Source: Corbicula japonica
Taxonomy: Eukaryota; Mollusca; Bivalvia; Venerida; Cyrenidae
Direction of reading: 5' to 3'
NCBI GenBank assembly: GCA_038501625.1
Contig: JAZAYU010000001.1
Coordinates: forward strand, 3,658,001 to 3,722,000
DNA length: 64,000 nt
Every line of letters begins with the position of its first letter. The first letter of the stretch is position 1. The translations under genes and the position numbers were made by a program. The notes under the pieces were generated by a model. The model was not told the origin of the DNA. It did not search any database and was given only the letters and a program-made list of their open reading frames with translations. Below, piece by piece: positions 43,559-54,914 of the stretch.

Positions 43559-43655
43559 ATGTTATTGTTAAAAAGAACAAGCCTGCAATCTGTATCGCGC
43601 ATCTGCGTAAATATTCTACTATGTGTGATCATTTTAATTTCACTATCCATTCAAG
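43559..43655 (+). CDS. Candidate first coding exon with signal peptide
   Basis: It begins at ATG: MLLLKRTSLQSVSRICVNIL, then LCVIILISLSIQ. A basic start and a hydrophobic core of ~15 residues form a typical secretory signal or membrane anchor. The exon ends in phase 1 at a strong donor (TTCAAG/GTAAGG), the phase most often seen after signal-peptide exons. Two downstream acceptors are phase-compatible: 44811 (preferred) and 44517. The upstream 100 bp contains no obvious TATA box. Without transcript data this stays a model. Confidence 0.4.
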
Positions 43656-44530
43656 GTAAGGATGATTTTTATTTGCTAATTTTACACGTTAAAGGCTCTT
43701 TACATCACAGCACCTGCACATATTTCAGGCTCTTGAAGTTTATTGCATATTTGTCGATTTCTATCGAGATGAAATATTTTGTTGGTCTTAGTATGAACCA
43801 TATTAAATCACGTAAGAAAGGTAACAGAGTAGAATAAAGTAGTTCATGATAATAATATTCTTGCCTTTTCAAATATAGCATTTTACACACATTTCTCGAC
43901 AATGAGATTAGTTTAATTTTAAAGAGGCCTACTAATTTCATTTCAACTAATTCTTAGATACTGCTTTAAATAGTAGACATTTTAGTAAAACTGTCGGAAC
44001 ACATGGCCATTAAAAGCCTTATTTCAAACATCAGCATCGACTAAGGACCGCATTAACTCCTTCGAAAATGTTAATGATATTTTGATTTATCGAATATCAT
44101 TAAAGGTAATATTGTTATGGAGTTGGTGTTAGTTTTGAAATTAAAATATGAAATACACATTTTAGATTTTTATAAAGATTCAAGATAACTCATAATGGCA
44201 TACTAAACACGAATAACGCAATGTACATTTTAAGGGTTTGGGGAAAATTACAAAAAAAAAATTCATAACTCATTTAGATCCCCTATATGTTATTAAAGGG
44301 ACGTTTGGTAGTGAATTATGGAAATATTTACTAGCCATGTGATTTGTTTAATGCTTTACGTATATATAGCAATGTTTTACATTCTAAGAAATGATATTTC
44401 CTTTAATATTCGAATTCAATACCCTTTTTTGAGTATTTCGTAAACTTAACTCCTTTGTTCATTTAAAGTGATGGCGTAGGCAACATTTATTTTTTCAATA
44501 AATGTGCATCTTTCGGAAGCTGGTGTACAT

Positions 44531-44674
44531 AATTGCGACATTTGGATACTAATTTTAATAACATACTTTAATTATAGTAATTACACAAGATGCCTGCAAG
44601 ATAATTGCGACATTTGGATAATAATATTAATACCATTCTTTAATCATAATAATTATACAAGGTGCCAGCAAAAC
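44531..44674 (+). repeat. 72 bp in-frame tandem duplication, possible alternative exon
   Basis: Two 72 bp units (44531-44602 and 44603-44674) differ at about 11 positions, yet both stay open in one frame. They encode NCDIWILILITYFNYSNYTRC.. and NCDIWIIILIPFFNHNNYTRC.., each with paired Cys and N-glycosylation-type NYT/NYS sites. Preceding CATCTTTCGGAAG (ends 44517) could act as an acceptor in phase 1, matching the exon at 43559. The frame closes at 44714-44716. Noncoding duplication inside an intron is the alternative. Confidence 0.5.
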
Positions 44675-44811
44675 AGTATAAGTCATTTATCAACTAAACG
44701 AGATCTGTCGCTATGAAATTTTGCATTTTAATGCAAAACCAAACACGCATTACCATTTCTGAAAAAAATAATTAATATTTACTTTGCATTATCTTTCTTG
44801 TGTAATCACAG

Positions 44812-44975
44812 TTAAGGGTGACTCTTATGTTAGACAAACAGTTTTAAAATTTAACGTAGATTCCTCTAGCAGAACGTTAAAAGACCTTAACCAAAACTGT
44901 AACCGTTTTACAACCCAAGATTTACATCTATCCCTTCATGTCAAGTTCTATATTAAGGATAAGATACTTGTCTGA
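44812..44975 (+). CDS. Candidate second exon of secreted peptide gene
   Basis: Acceptor TATCTTTCTTGTGTAATCACAG ends at 44811. Joined in phase 1 to 43655 it reads VKGDSYVRQTVLKFNVDSSS, RTLKDLNQNCNRFTTQDLHL and SLHVKFYIKDKILV, then TGA. This gives an 86-residue product with a cleavable N-terminus and a single mature Cys. I recognise no family. The frame is open only from just upstream of the acceptor to the stop, as expected for a terminal exon, and the segment is less AT-rich than the intron. Confidence 0.4.
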
Positions 44976-45510
44976 CAATATCTGAATAGAAACTATAATA
45001 CTTGTCATATTTAATGGTATTTGCAGAAGAACAGCAACAACACAATTGTTTTAAATAATTTGTGAATACAAATCTTTAAAAAAAACCTCTTAAATAGTCA
45101 TACATTTGGAGACCTAACCGATGAATATTATGCAAGTTTTTGTAATTCATTTATACTTCTACATGCACATACATACAAACAAAATCGCTTTCTTGTGAAA
45201 CATTTGATCAAAGTTATGAATTAACGTTAATTTCCGTAGTCGAGATTCTAATTGCAGATAAATTTGTAATAATAATTGCTTTTAAGTCATTGTGTGAAAA
45301 CCTATGTAGGAAATTCCTATTAAGGCTAAACTAGAATTTATGCTACAACGATTTTTCTAACTTCAATCGAATGCCAGTCTTAGTTGCACTCTTTGAAAAT
45401 AAATATGTTGCAGCAGTACAGCATAACAATCACACTGACACTAATACATTTAAAATAAAAAATCTTGATATTGTTGAGTTTTTTACTTATTATAATGATA
45501 ATTTTATAGT

Positions 45511-45571
45511 CTGCGTTACAAACGTGGTAGAATGCTCGCCTGTAACGCAGGTTCGAACCTGACCGATGCAC
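45511..45571 (+). pseudogene. tRNA-Gly-like relic
   Basis: GTGGTAGAATGCTCGCCTG matches the D-arm to anticodon-arm part of animal tRNA-Gly. GGTTCGAACCTGACCGATGC matches the T-arm and 3' acceptor. The variable region is deleted, and the 5' acceptor GCATCGG is replaced by CTGCGTTACA. That replacement forms a perfect 10 bp inverted repeat with TGTAACGCAG at 45541-45550. It is followed by a T-run. It cannot fold as a normal tRNA, so it is a pseudogene or SINE head. Confidence 0.6.
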
Positions 45572-45656
45572 ACCTTTTTTATTTCTTATTATACCCTAAA
45601 CTTAGATCATATCCTGTTTAATATGGACATAAATTTATCTTATTTAGAGATTGGAA

Positions 45657-46011
45657 ATGAAAATCACACTCGTGTTCATCCTGAAAATAAAACTAATGAA
45701 AACTTCGTCAAAATGTAAAATTTACAGTACCAATGTTGGACCTTTTGAACCTCAATATGCTTTGTCATGTTCTGTTCATTATTATTATAACAATACATTA
45801 AAACCTCGCATTTTAAACCAGTCAGGGGACTGGCAAAAGTGGTTTGTTATGGAGGGGTTTCTCAATGTTGACTTTTAAAACCGCATTTTATACTTTCTGG
45901 TTCTTAAACAAACATGCTCTGATCAGTGTGTTTGCGATGGGTTCATATTCTGCTGTGATGGTGTTAAGCGGGGTTCTCCTGCATTTCACTACAGGAATGA
46001 CTTTCCATAGT
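45657..46011 (+). pseudogene. Long frame broken by one stop, Cys-rich C-terminus
   Basis: From ATG 45657 the frame runs 73 codons (MKITLVFILKIKLMKTSSKC ... NQSGDWQKWFVMEGFLNVDF) to TAA at 45876. It then stays open for 45 more codons, including KQTCSDQCVCDGFIFCCDGV and KRGSPAFHYRNDFP, before TAG. The second half is G+C-richer and has a C-x3-C-x-C-x5-CC pattern. It may be a decayed secreted protein gene, two exons, or chance. A second frame over 45900-46017 is also open, which weakens the case. Confidence 0.25.
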
Positions 46012-46017
46012 AAATAG

Positions 46018-49000
46018 GTTTACAAGTTCCCTAAATCCGCGCTTGCGCAGATGCCCATCTAGCATGTCTAGTTAACAATTAATAATATAACCAATGTAAA
46101 TGAAAACTGACTTTAGTTTCGCTAATTTCTTAGCTTCACCATATTTGTTACATATTTGCTGACAATCTAATACATGTGTTTTTAAAACATTCTGCTTTAA
46201 AGAAAGTCATGCTTCTGTGTAATAAAAATTTGACAGAAATCTGTATTAGACCCCTGTTGTTTAGCAAAATCATATTTGATTTCCATTATTTGTTTTCAAA
46301 TAAATCGAATACATAAGGCATTAGTGCGGCATGATAGATTCAAAAATCATAAATGGAGTATCTTCCACACTTGTATTAAATTTCATGAAAAATTTAACCA
46401 CTTTATATGCTGCCCTTTCCACTAAAAAGTTTGCTGTATCACGCAACATCTAATAAAACATGCCAGAATTCAAATAAATGAAAACGTATTTGAAAGTTTC
46501 TAAAAATAAAACTTGAGAGCTAAATATGACGAACTTACTTCAAGTGCTTATTTGTCAAGTGACTATGCCTGTGAAATAAATTTTGATAAAATGTTTCATA
46601 TAATTTTGATTTGACTAATAAGAAAATGCGTATATTTATATTAATGATAATTAAAATATATTATACAATTTTTTATTGTATTTTCTATTCGTTTTAACAT
46701 ATTTCTTTGTGTGTTTATGGAAATCGATATTCTCAATCTTTCTATGATTTCGCAATACTACCGGAAATGAGACTGTCGATTAATCTATAGGTGTCAAAGC
46801 AATATCTTCTCTCTTCTAACTTGTTAACCAGTTATAAGAGCGTCATAGATTCCTTTACACATTAAAACGATATATCTCAGTTTTCCGCACTAATCAGTAC
46901 ACGGGAAATCAAATATGTCTGTGAAAGTGCTCTATCAGCGATCCTTGTTAACTAAAGTAATTGTACAAAAACTTTTCCGAATAGCTTGTACGGTATAAAT
47001 AAGTTTTTGCCTAACGTTCAAATAGAAATTTAGAGGAATGTCCGAACAAAGGAAAAAGGAGTTACTGAATAATTGATAGCCACGAAGGTCATTAGGTTTA
47101 GAACTAATTTCATCAAAAGAATCATTGTGTTCTCGATGTTTTGACATTGTGCTGACCTCAATATTGATTCATAATTCGTGATCTAAAACATGAATATAAC
47201 GAACTTGTTGTTAAATAAATATGCCTCAACACAACATGAAAAAGTTGACTGGACATGACAAAAAAGTATTTATTCAAAAAGAAGAAGACATTTACGTAAA
47301 ACTTTTGACGTAAAATGTGTATAAGAGAAGTGGACTATTAAAGCTTTCACATAAGCATGCATTACGTAAGATGAATATCACAGGCCCAAAAAAGGAACAA
47401 GTATTGGTCATGAGAAATTGTGTACTTAATGGTTTGGAAAAACATATATTCATGAACTTGACTGTTACAGTCTAAGCATTGAGAAAGTGTATTCCTAAAA
47501 TAGACTTTTAGAGCATTTTCGTTGAGGAAATAGACTTAGAACTTGGACAAAAAAATGTACTGTTATGAACTTGAGTCAAGTTTTTTTAGAATGAATATGA
47601 GAACATAGGTTGTTTATTTTCTAAAAGTAGAATTTGAAGAACCTTGGCATAGGGCAATTTTTATTCCAGATTTTAAGGTTTAGTGTCACAGTATGAGGCA
47701 GAGTATTTACAAGTAATATTCCCGGCAGTCACGTGAAACTGTTTATGCGAAAGCTAGCCCTCAGCATCTAATGACAAGAGTAAAGTAAACAATATGCCTT
47801 TTTGCAGTTATAATGTGGCCATTTTCTCATTTGATGTTATTTAAAGATTAATAAAAATAGTCAAATATTGAAATCAGTAGTTTTTGTTTTGCTATATCTT
47901 TTATTTTTATGGTATGAAGTGTACATATTTAAAAAAAACATCGTTTTGAATAATCATTGAATAAACGTTATATATGTTGAAGTTTGTGTACATTTTGTAT
48001 AACTGCGCCAAATAAAAAAATAAAATCTATTAATTGTTTGTCGATTCTGTTAAAGTGTCGATTGGATTGCTGTTATTAACTCGGTTGTCAACCAGCATTG
48101 CATTATAAAACACTTGTGTACATGTACATTGTTTTCAAATGAAATCAATGTTGATTAAGATTAATGGGTATGATTAATACAGAAATATACATCTGAACTA
48201 TTTGACGAAACTACTTTTATATAATTAAAACTGTCTTCGAAAACATACTTTTCAAGTACAGTTGTACAAATCTTATACAAGTAATTTAACTGAAACAGAA
48301 GGCAAATATTAAATAGACGCGTTGATCCCGGGTGTATTTAACGATGCCGTAGTAATATCAAATGACACAGGAAGTAAAGCATGTCATCGACCGTGTTTGA
48401 TTTGCAATCTTAATTAACTCCATTTAGGCCGTGAAATGTATCTTTTTTATCGATGTGGGTGGTGTAATTCACTGCAGATATGTCAATACTTTTATCACTG
48501 ATTGAATTCAATGAGTAATATACCCAATGACGAGAAATATGGAACTTGTGTCATGCACTAACCATGACTGTTTTTTATATTAGGATTAAGTTACCGACAC
48601 TTTTATAATCACAATTACCAGCGAAGTAAAACTGTATTAGAGCTGAATTAAATCTTTTCTCAAGATTAACCGAGAACGGTTTTTTTAGAAACTATCATGT
48701 CACAAAGAGGAATGGTTTCCGTTATTTAAATATTCATTAACAAACACAAAATGAAGCCTTGGGTATCGAATTTTCAAATTTAGTATGAAATGTATGTTCC
48801 AATTATTTAGAGTTTTCTTTTTTAGGGTTTCAAAATTATAATATTCACTTTTGCTATTATTTTAGCATAATGAGCCAGTGCGCATACCTCACTGGCCAAC
48901 TTTTTGCTTAATTACTGGGAAAAATGTAATACTATGATGTTATGTAGATTATTAGATTTTAAGAGCATTTTGCAATACAATGCAGAACTTCAAGAGTTTA

Positions 49001-49483
49001 ACTCAAACTTCCTGTTTATCATCCCTTATACCAATCCAGGAATCAACGGATAAGAGCAGAATTCATTTGGTTTTTGAAGTCAGCCGATATTTCTTTCTAG
49101 CGAACATTCAAATTACTTACACCATCAACTATCCAAAAACTTAGCTTGTCTGCCCCTGAATCTGCCGTCCACTCCAGGATCTGCCGGTTGAATTTGAATG
49201 GATAACTTGCATACTTTGTTATAGTATGCATAGGGATGACTTAAGTGTTTAGAGAAAATAATTGTGTCAATGTCATGAAGTTGAAAAAGATCCGTTTATT
49301 CTACTTTTTTTTCCAAAAGAAATATCGAATCGATAATCCAATAAAGATCTATCATAGTGACGTCATCCAGGTAAAGTAAATGACGGCATACATGCAATAT
49401 CGAGGTCCTCAGCGGTAAAATAACCCGCGCGGAATTAAATAAGCAAAATAAATGAAAAACCAATGTTTTCTGATTATCTTTAC
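46018..49483. other. Long AT-rich stretch, nothing recognised
   Basis: Only short background open frames (for example 46935-47147 minus) are present, with no shared repeats, tRNA-like structures or microsatellites of note. CACAGGAAGTAAAG at 48367 and similar motifs are too short to interpret. This is the quietest part of the window. Confidence 0.5.
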
Positions 49484-49602
49484 CTTGAACAGTCTTTGCA
49501 GTGTAACAAAACAATTGTTTTGCTCCTTAAAAGTGTATGTGAGGATATATTGTCGGTCTGGGTGATATGACACCCTTGGCCTTAAATACATCCTCACCCA
49601 CC
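49484..49602 (-). CDS. Candidate internal exon on the minus strand
   Basis: Read on the minus strand, an excellent acceptor (TAGTTATTTGTTTTTTGTCAG) precedes 119 nt that end at a strong donor (GTTCAAG/GTAAAG). The frame entering in phase 1 is fully open: WVRMYLRPRVSYHPDRQYIL, then TYTFKEQNNCFVTLQRLFK. A second frame is open for 25 codons, so frame choice is uncertain. No family recognised. Confidence 0.3.
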
Positions 49603-50212
49603 CTGACAAAAAACAAATAACTATATATTAAATATATGTAATATTAAAGACGTAATGTAAAGGTACATCTCATAGAAAGCCTTGAAAGGTCAAATAAATC
49701 AAAGTTTATCAGTTTTGTTGATGGTGACTATTAACTTCATGATGGCAGGTCACACGCAGACAGTTTTCTTTGAATAAACATCACTGACACAAATGAACAT
49801 AAAAAGTAGATATGAATCGCTGTTTATATAATATATTGGTTTGCGTTACGGAAGCTATAAATCATTGATGCGATAAACTAATATTTCCAGCGACAGTGGA
49901 CCACGATCGTCTTACAGCGTGATATTGTCTACTGCAATCTTGTTTAATGCCAGCAATACTTTTCTGATTGACTTTGATTCATCACTCCTTTGGCTATATA
50001 ATATTTATTGATGAAAACAGTTTAAACTATTAATATCACGATGGCAATTTGTAGTACAGAAATTATATTTATCATTAGAACAGTTTTTGGCCTGTAAGCA
50101 TTTTTTTGAGTAAAAAAAACGTATCTCTTTCAGAATTCATTTATTTCTTATGACAAACCATAAACGAAGTTTAAATTTGCACCTTTTTCTTGATTTTAAG
50201 TAAATATTTAAA

Positions 50213-50213
50213 A

Positions 50214-50244
<31 letters not shown>

Positions 50245-50345
50245 GTCATCATCATCATCTTCAACATCATCATTATCATCGTCAATATCGTCATTATCAT
50301 TACAAACTTATCATCATCTCCTTTTTTCAATCATCCTTCATCTTG
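50213..50345. repeat. (CAT)n/(CAG)n low-complexity tract
   Basis: Interrupted CAT, CAG and CAA-type triplets give a poly-His/Gln frame (50190-50402) that is compositional, not a gene. Confidence 0.9.
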
Positions 50346-50402
50346 GCCTTCCTCATCATCAATAATAATATAGTAATAACAACCATCATTTGTTTTTTAT
50401 AA

Positions 50403-51514
50403 ATATTTTTTTATTTTACCAACTTACCACTTTTTGATTTTAGAACTGTCCCTTTAAAGTTATCTCCATTGTTTTTCTTACATGCTCTTTTAAAGAGACA
50501 TTTATCAACTTAATGTTTCAGCCAAACGATGACAAACAAATACATTTAACTGTATTTTGTTTATCAGTTTTCAATTTAGCTTAGTTTGCATGTACTTACT
50601 GGAATGGCAAAAAATAAAACGTACTGGAATAGGTTAAAAGTTCCTGATTGTCAAGGTCAGATCTGAAGCAAACTTAAAAAAAAACACCGACATCATTTTG
50701 CTATCGTTCGAACCTGCATGTATCGTTTATCCAGACATTTCTCGCAAAAACGAACAATCCCTTCGGGAATCATAAACAATGCCTTCATTAGTTCCTTCAA
50801 ATGACATATGTTAACAGATGCGCTCTCTCTATATATACTAAAGAGAATATCAAATATCATGATTCTAAAACAATATAAAATACTGGGCTACTTCAAGAAA
50901 ATCTAAATATGGGATTTCAGATATTTAAATCGTTAAGAAAATCATTTTTATAGGTTATTCAGACTAATATATATTTAATTTTATTAAACCATTGTGCTTT
51001 AAAATATCAAATGTTTAGTAAACTATTGTTTTTCAAATTATGTTGTTGACTATAAACTGATCGGCAACAGTCAAATAATAAACAAAAGCAAAACATGTCT
51101 AACCATCTGACGAACAAATTAATATTTCAGACTATACTCCCAAAAGCGGTGTAAAATGAATCATTAAACGTTCATTAAACGGGTGAAATAAAATGCATAG
51201 ATAACCCGAAATCCATACAAATATGGCTGGCGCCTAGCCGACCAAGTGACAGACACGTAACCCCACCCCAAAAGGATAGTTCAACCGACGAGGTATTTTA
51301 GTGGCAATCTATCTTTTCTTAAGGGATTCAAATTAGGTTATTAGCCCAATCTAACGTTTCTAACGATTGAGACAATTAGACAGAGAAATAAGTAATGAAA
51401 TGAAAAATGAGAAGAGTTAATTGCGAAAGCAACAAGTTAATTTATTTACACAAGACAGCACTGATATATATTTATCAAACGAGTTCATTTCTACTTTTAC
51501 TTTCCTGTACTGAA
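50403..51514. other. AT-rich stretch, no gene seen
   Basis: Nothing recognised apart from a G+C-richer patch near 51220-51300 (GGCTGGCGCCTAGCCGACCA) without an open frame of note. Confidence 0.4.
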
Positions 51515-51599
51515 ATCTGGGCTGAAAGTCTTCATTTAAGTCGAGCGGATGCTTGAATCTTGAGTCTGGTATCCATCATCAGTTTTATTATCTCTGGCT
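51515..51599. repeat. Palindromic MITE, family C, decayed copy
   Basis: It shares GCGGATGCTTGAATCTTGAG, TCTGGTATCCATCATCAG and TTTTATTATCTCTGGC with the better copies at 5036 and 31797. The left terminal repeat is largely lost. Confidence 0.55.
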
Positions 51600-53160
51600 C
51601 TATACTAAATACTGACACAAAAACAACATGCAAGTAACCAGTCTTTCGCCGATTTTGTGTATGTGTTTGAATGTTGATAAGATGTGATATTCCACGCAAA
51701 ACGTACCTGTCATCTCCTTTTGTTTTTTAAAAGCTGCGACTTAAATAATGAATATTCACGTTGGCTACCATCAAGGTCCTTTGTTATAAATTAGTTCAAG
51801 TACTGCTAACTAAAAGTGTGTATAAACGTGGTTTGACTCTTTTGTTCTAAGATAATGATATTTTTTAACTGTGTAAACACATTAAAATAAGATGATTATA
51901 TCAGAAAATCAGGACACGCTACATTCAGAAAATACGGCTCCCTTCTCCGCAGTCAAACAAAGAAAGACTGCATTTTTAACTACAGTACAAAATAGTGTTT
52001 TTTTTCGAAATGTGCGACAAGTGAGTCAAACATTTAATTAAAAAAAAAACAGAAACTGTTTAAGCCTGTTTTTACAAGACTAGTCAGGTTCTTGTCATTT
52101 CCTATCATTTATAACATGTGTTAGTTTCCGATTAAGCTTCCTTTACGTGGGGTCGTTTTTCAGACATTTAATAGAGTTTTGCACAACAAGGTTAAATATT
52201 CAATAAGAAATTATGTTTTAAAGAAACGCCTGCGGATGTAGAATCAAGTAACAATTCAACTGACGTTAAAGACAAAATAACTGTTTCAGTGGAGGTTAAA
52301 ACTTGTACTCGTCCGCAAGGATTTTGACTGGGGATCTGAGAATATAAATCTTGTATATCACAGAGAACGAGACAAAGGCAAGGGTCAATCATTTATAAAT
52401 ACCGTGATCTGAAACAACTTGAACAAATAGGTTTACATAGGTCCGTGCATCTTCTTTATGAACCACTATTTTTAAAGATTATAATTATAATGCAGATAAG
52501 TTGGCAAGAGACGTATTGTCATTATTAACAATATCTCTAATTGTCTGACATAGCTATATATCCAAGGGACACTTGTTTGTAATAATAGTTCATCTTTAAT
52601 CACTATAGCAGCTTATCTGTCATTGTTTCATTTATTTCCCAAGTATTTGTCCGCGTTTTATTTGTCTGTACACTCTTAGCAGAATGTTAATACTAATAAA
52701 CTTTCATAATATTGAATTTCAGAATGGTTCATAACTACTAAATGTAAGCGTTAAAAATAGTTTATTCTGCAGTTTAACTATATTAGGAATTAACATTATT
52801 AGATACTTTAGACGTCAAAGCAACCTACTATGAAAATATTGTTGCTCGGTTTTACTACATACGCCGCCTATTTTCATTCATCCTGTACGATGGTGTGCAT
52901 ATTATGGAAACTTCCATGTGGTATTTTAAGATAAATAGCATGCAGCTGGCAGCGGCGCCCCGACAACAAGTACCTTTGCCCTAAAAGAGAGACAATAACC
53001 GAAAAGAAACACGGGCGATCTAGAAATATCAATTCTGCGTAAAATGGTTTCGTAACGACTTAAATATATGATAAAAAAGGAAAAAAAATAATTTAAACAT
53101 AATTGTAAATATCCATTGAAAGAGGGAGACGACCCAAGTACAACATCAACATTAGTAACG
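51600..53160. other. AT-rich stretch with a weak PLE-1 trace
   Basis: 51903-51975 (AATCAGGACACGC...GGCTCCCTTCTCCGCAG) is a possible minus-strand PLE-1 terminus, badly decayed. 52206-52320 holds a 36-codon plus-strand open segment (KETPADVESSNNSTDVKDK...) with no good splice donor. It is noted but not called. Confidence 0.3.
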
Positions 53161-53722
53161 TCCTTTGAAGGTCGTTGAGCATTGTACTGATGTACTATAT
53201 TAAAAGTACTGCTAACATTTCTTTTGTTTTAATAGTTCAGCCAGTTTAAAATGGGTGGCTTAATATCCCAGCCAATATAGTTTTGGATATTGTCCAATCA
53301 TCCTTATGATATATTTCCTGCTTTTAAAATTTTGCCTTTGGCGTTGTCTGTCAGGATTTATATTCTCAGATCCCTTGTCAAAATTCCATTCTGTTTAGTT
53401 CATTCCATTGTTTTCCCGTTAAGGACAAGAACACCCATTCTTTTATTTTGGGACCATACGCCGCTGAACATGGAATGGTTTTAATCTAAAAATACCACAT
53501 TGAAGGTTCATGTTCACCGTTATGCATTCCATCGTTTGTGATGGATCAAAATTGTACTATTGATTGGTGTAAATATTGAGTTGCGCTCAAAGAGGGGGTG
53601 GGGGGCGTGGGCAGTAATATGCATTTCCTTTACTGTCCATTAACAGGCTCTATCAAACCGAGCCTCCGGCATTCATATTTGTCGTGCTCAGTGGCTTTCA
53701 AAGTTCCCTTTCATCTTTTTAC
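53161..53722 (+). repeat. Dispersed repeat B, second full copy
   Basis: It aligns with 14160-14755 from TCCTTTGAAGGTCG to CTTTCAAAGTTCCCTTT. Unlike that copy it is followed immediately by PLE-1 RT sequence. Either B belongs to the same retroelement or an RT fragment has landed at its edge. Confidence 0.8.
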
Positions 53723-53724
53723 AT

Positions 53725-54040
53725 GTTTATATTTCACAGCTTGCGCGATTTTCAACGATCGTAATCTTTGCAATTCTAACAGCAAACTTTTAAGCCGAGT
53801 TCATGTAAGTTTTATCCCCGTAACTCAGATTTAATCTAAAAAAAAAACAAAACCAGATTTAAGAACTTCAACTATTGCAAAGTATTTGTCTACCTGTTTA
53901 ATGGGGATTTGATATATATTGAAAAACATAAAACGGGAATATTAGTTTCGCCATTATTCTCAAAACCCATATGTAAATTCAAAACGAAAGGCTACATATA
54001 CCATCATGATATTCCACAGTACCTTGAATGCTTGTACAGT
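53725..54040 (+). pseudogene. Penelope-like RT remnant
   Basis: Decayed RT pieces occur in order: TTTATATTTCACAGCTTGCG (YISQL), GATCGTAATCTTTGCAATTC (ERNLCI), AAGTTTTATCCCCGTAACTC (KFYRRYP), AATGGGGATTTGATATATA (GDLIY), GTAAATTCAAAACGAAAGGC (CKFKKKG) and ATCATGATATTCCACAG (QHDILQ). There are many frameshifts. Confidence 0.7.
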
Positions 54041-54650
54041 GTGTTTTCTTTGTACATCGACAGTATAGTTAGAATGTATTTGCAAATCGTTTGAATTTTT
54101 TTAACAAACAAGACATTGTGTTAGTATTTGTACAGCCACTTTTTATAGTATAGTATAGGAAATGTTCTACCAAGTTGTAGATATTTTAAACTGCTATGAA
54201 AGAGACTTTAATAATATTCTCTCTTTCTGTCGACCATAAAGATTACATTAATACAGCCTTTAACAAGACCCCGAGGTATTTTGACGATTTGTTTAATATA
54301 AAAATATTTTTGGCTGTGTGGAGAAGCTGTGATTTCGGGATGGTTGCATTTCTGATATGCTTTTTTACTTTTGTTAACCTGAACAATTTTACTGAAATTC
54401 ATCAGTTGTCTGAATTACGTCTGTTAGAAAATACTAGTATTTTAAAACGTACAATGTTTAATCTTTATTTTATATGTTTAAATCAGTATGTATTGCAGCA
54501 AACTGAATAAAGCATCAGATGTATTATAGATTTGAACAAGTCAAAATAAGAATAAATGTCGACAATCATTAGTTCAGCTGACGGCTTCTTATTGACAAAA
54601 CTGCCAATTTAGATTTCATTGTTTCTTATGATAGATTATTAAGACGTTAT

Positions 54651-54914
54651 TTGATTTTGGAACTGTTAAAGCACAAATCAAATGTTCATCTTACCAACGG
54701 GACATTGCGAACTGGTATTGACTGCATATTACATTTGACAATATTTGTCATTGTCAATAATAATAATAAGCCCGTACCGTACGAATTGAACATTGGCGGT
54801 AAATCCATTTTGTCAGCTGGGTTGTTCTGCACCACAGGATTGGATCAATTGACATGTTACATCGAAAATGTTCCTTATATTTCCATCACTGTTGCAAAAA
54901 AATTGACAAAATAA
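54651..54914 (+). CDS. Open frame of gene-like composition, unknown
   Basis: 87 codons end in TAA. The C-terminal half is the more protein-like (KPVPYELNIGGKSILSAGLF, then CTTGLDQLTCYIENVPYISI). An acceptor-like AATAATAATAAG ends at 54770, before CCCGTACCG. Two Cys about 11 residues apart plus alternating hydrophobics suggest a beta-rich extracellular segment, but I recognise no family. A PLE-1 terminus scrap lies just upstream, at 54305-54370. Confidence 0.25.
   Translation: MILELLKHKSNVHLTNGTLRTGIDCILHLTIFVIVNNNNKPVPYELNIGGKSILSAGLFCTTGLDQLTCYIENVPYISITVAKKLTK

Noticed and set aside
50190..50402. His/Gln-rich frame
   Set aside because: It comes from interrupted CAT/CAG triplets; low-complexity DNA, no flanking coding signal.
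52206..52320. Gene-like 36-codon segment KETPADVESSNNSTDVKDK...
   Set aside because: The acceptor is weak and no donor precedes the stop, so exon structure could not be supported.
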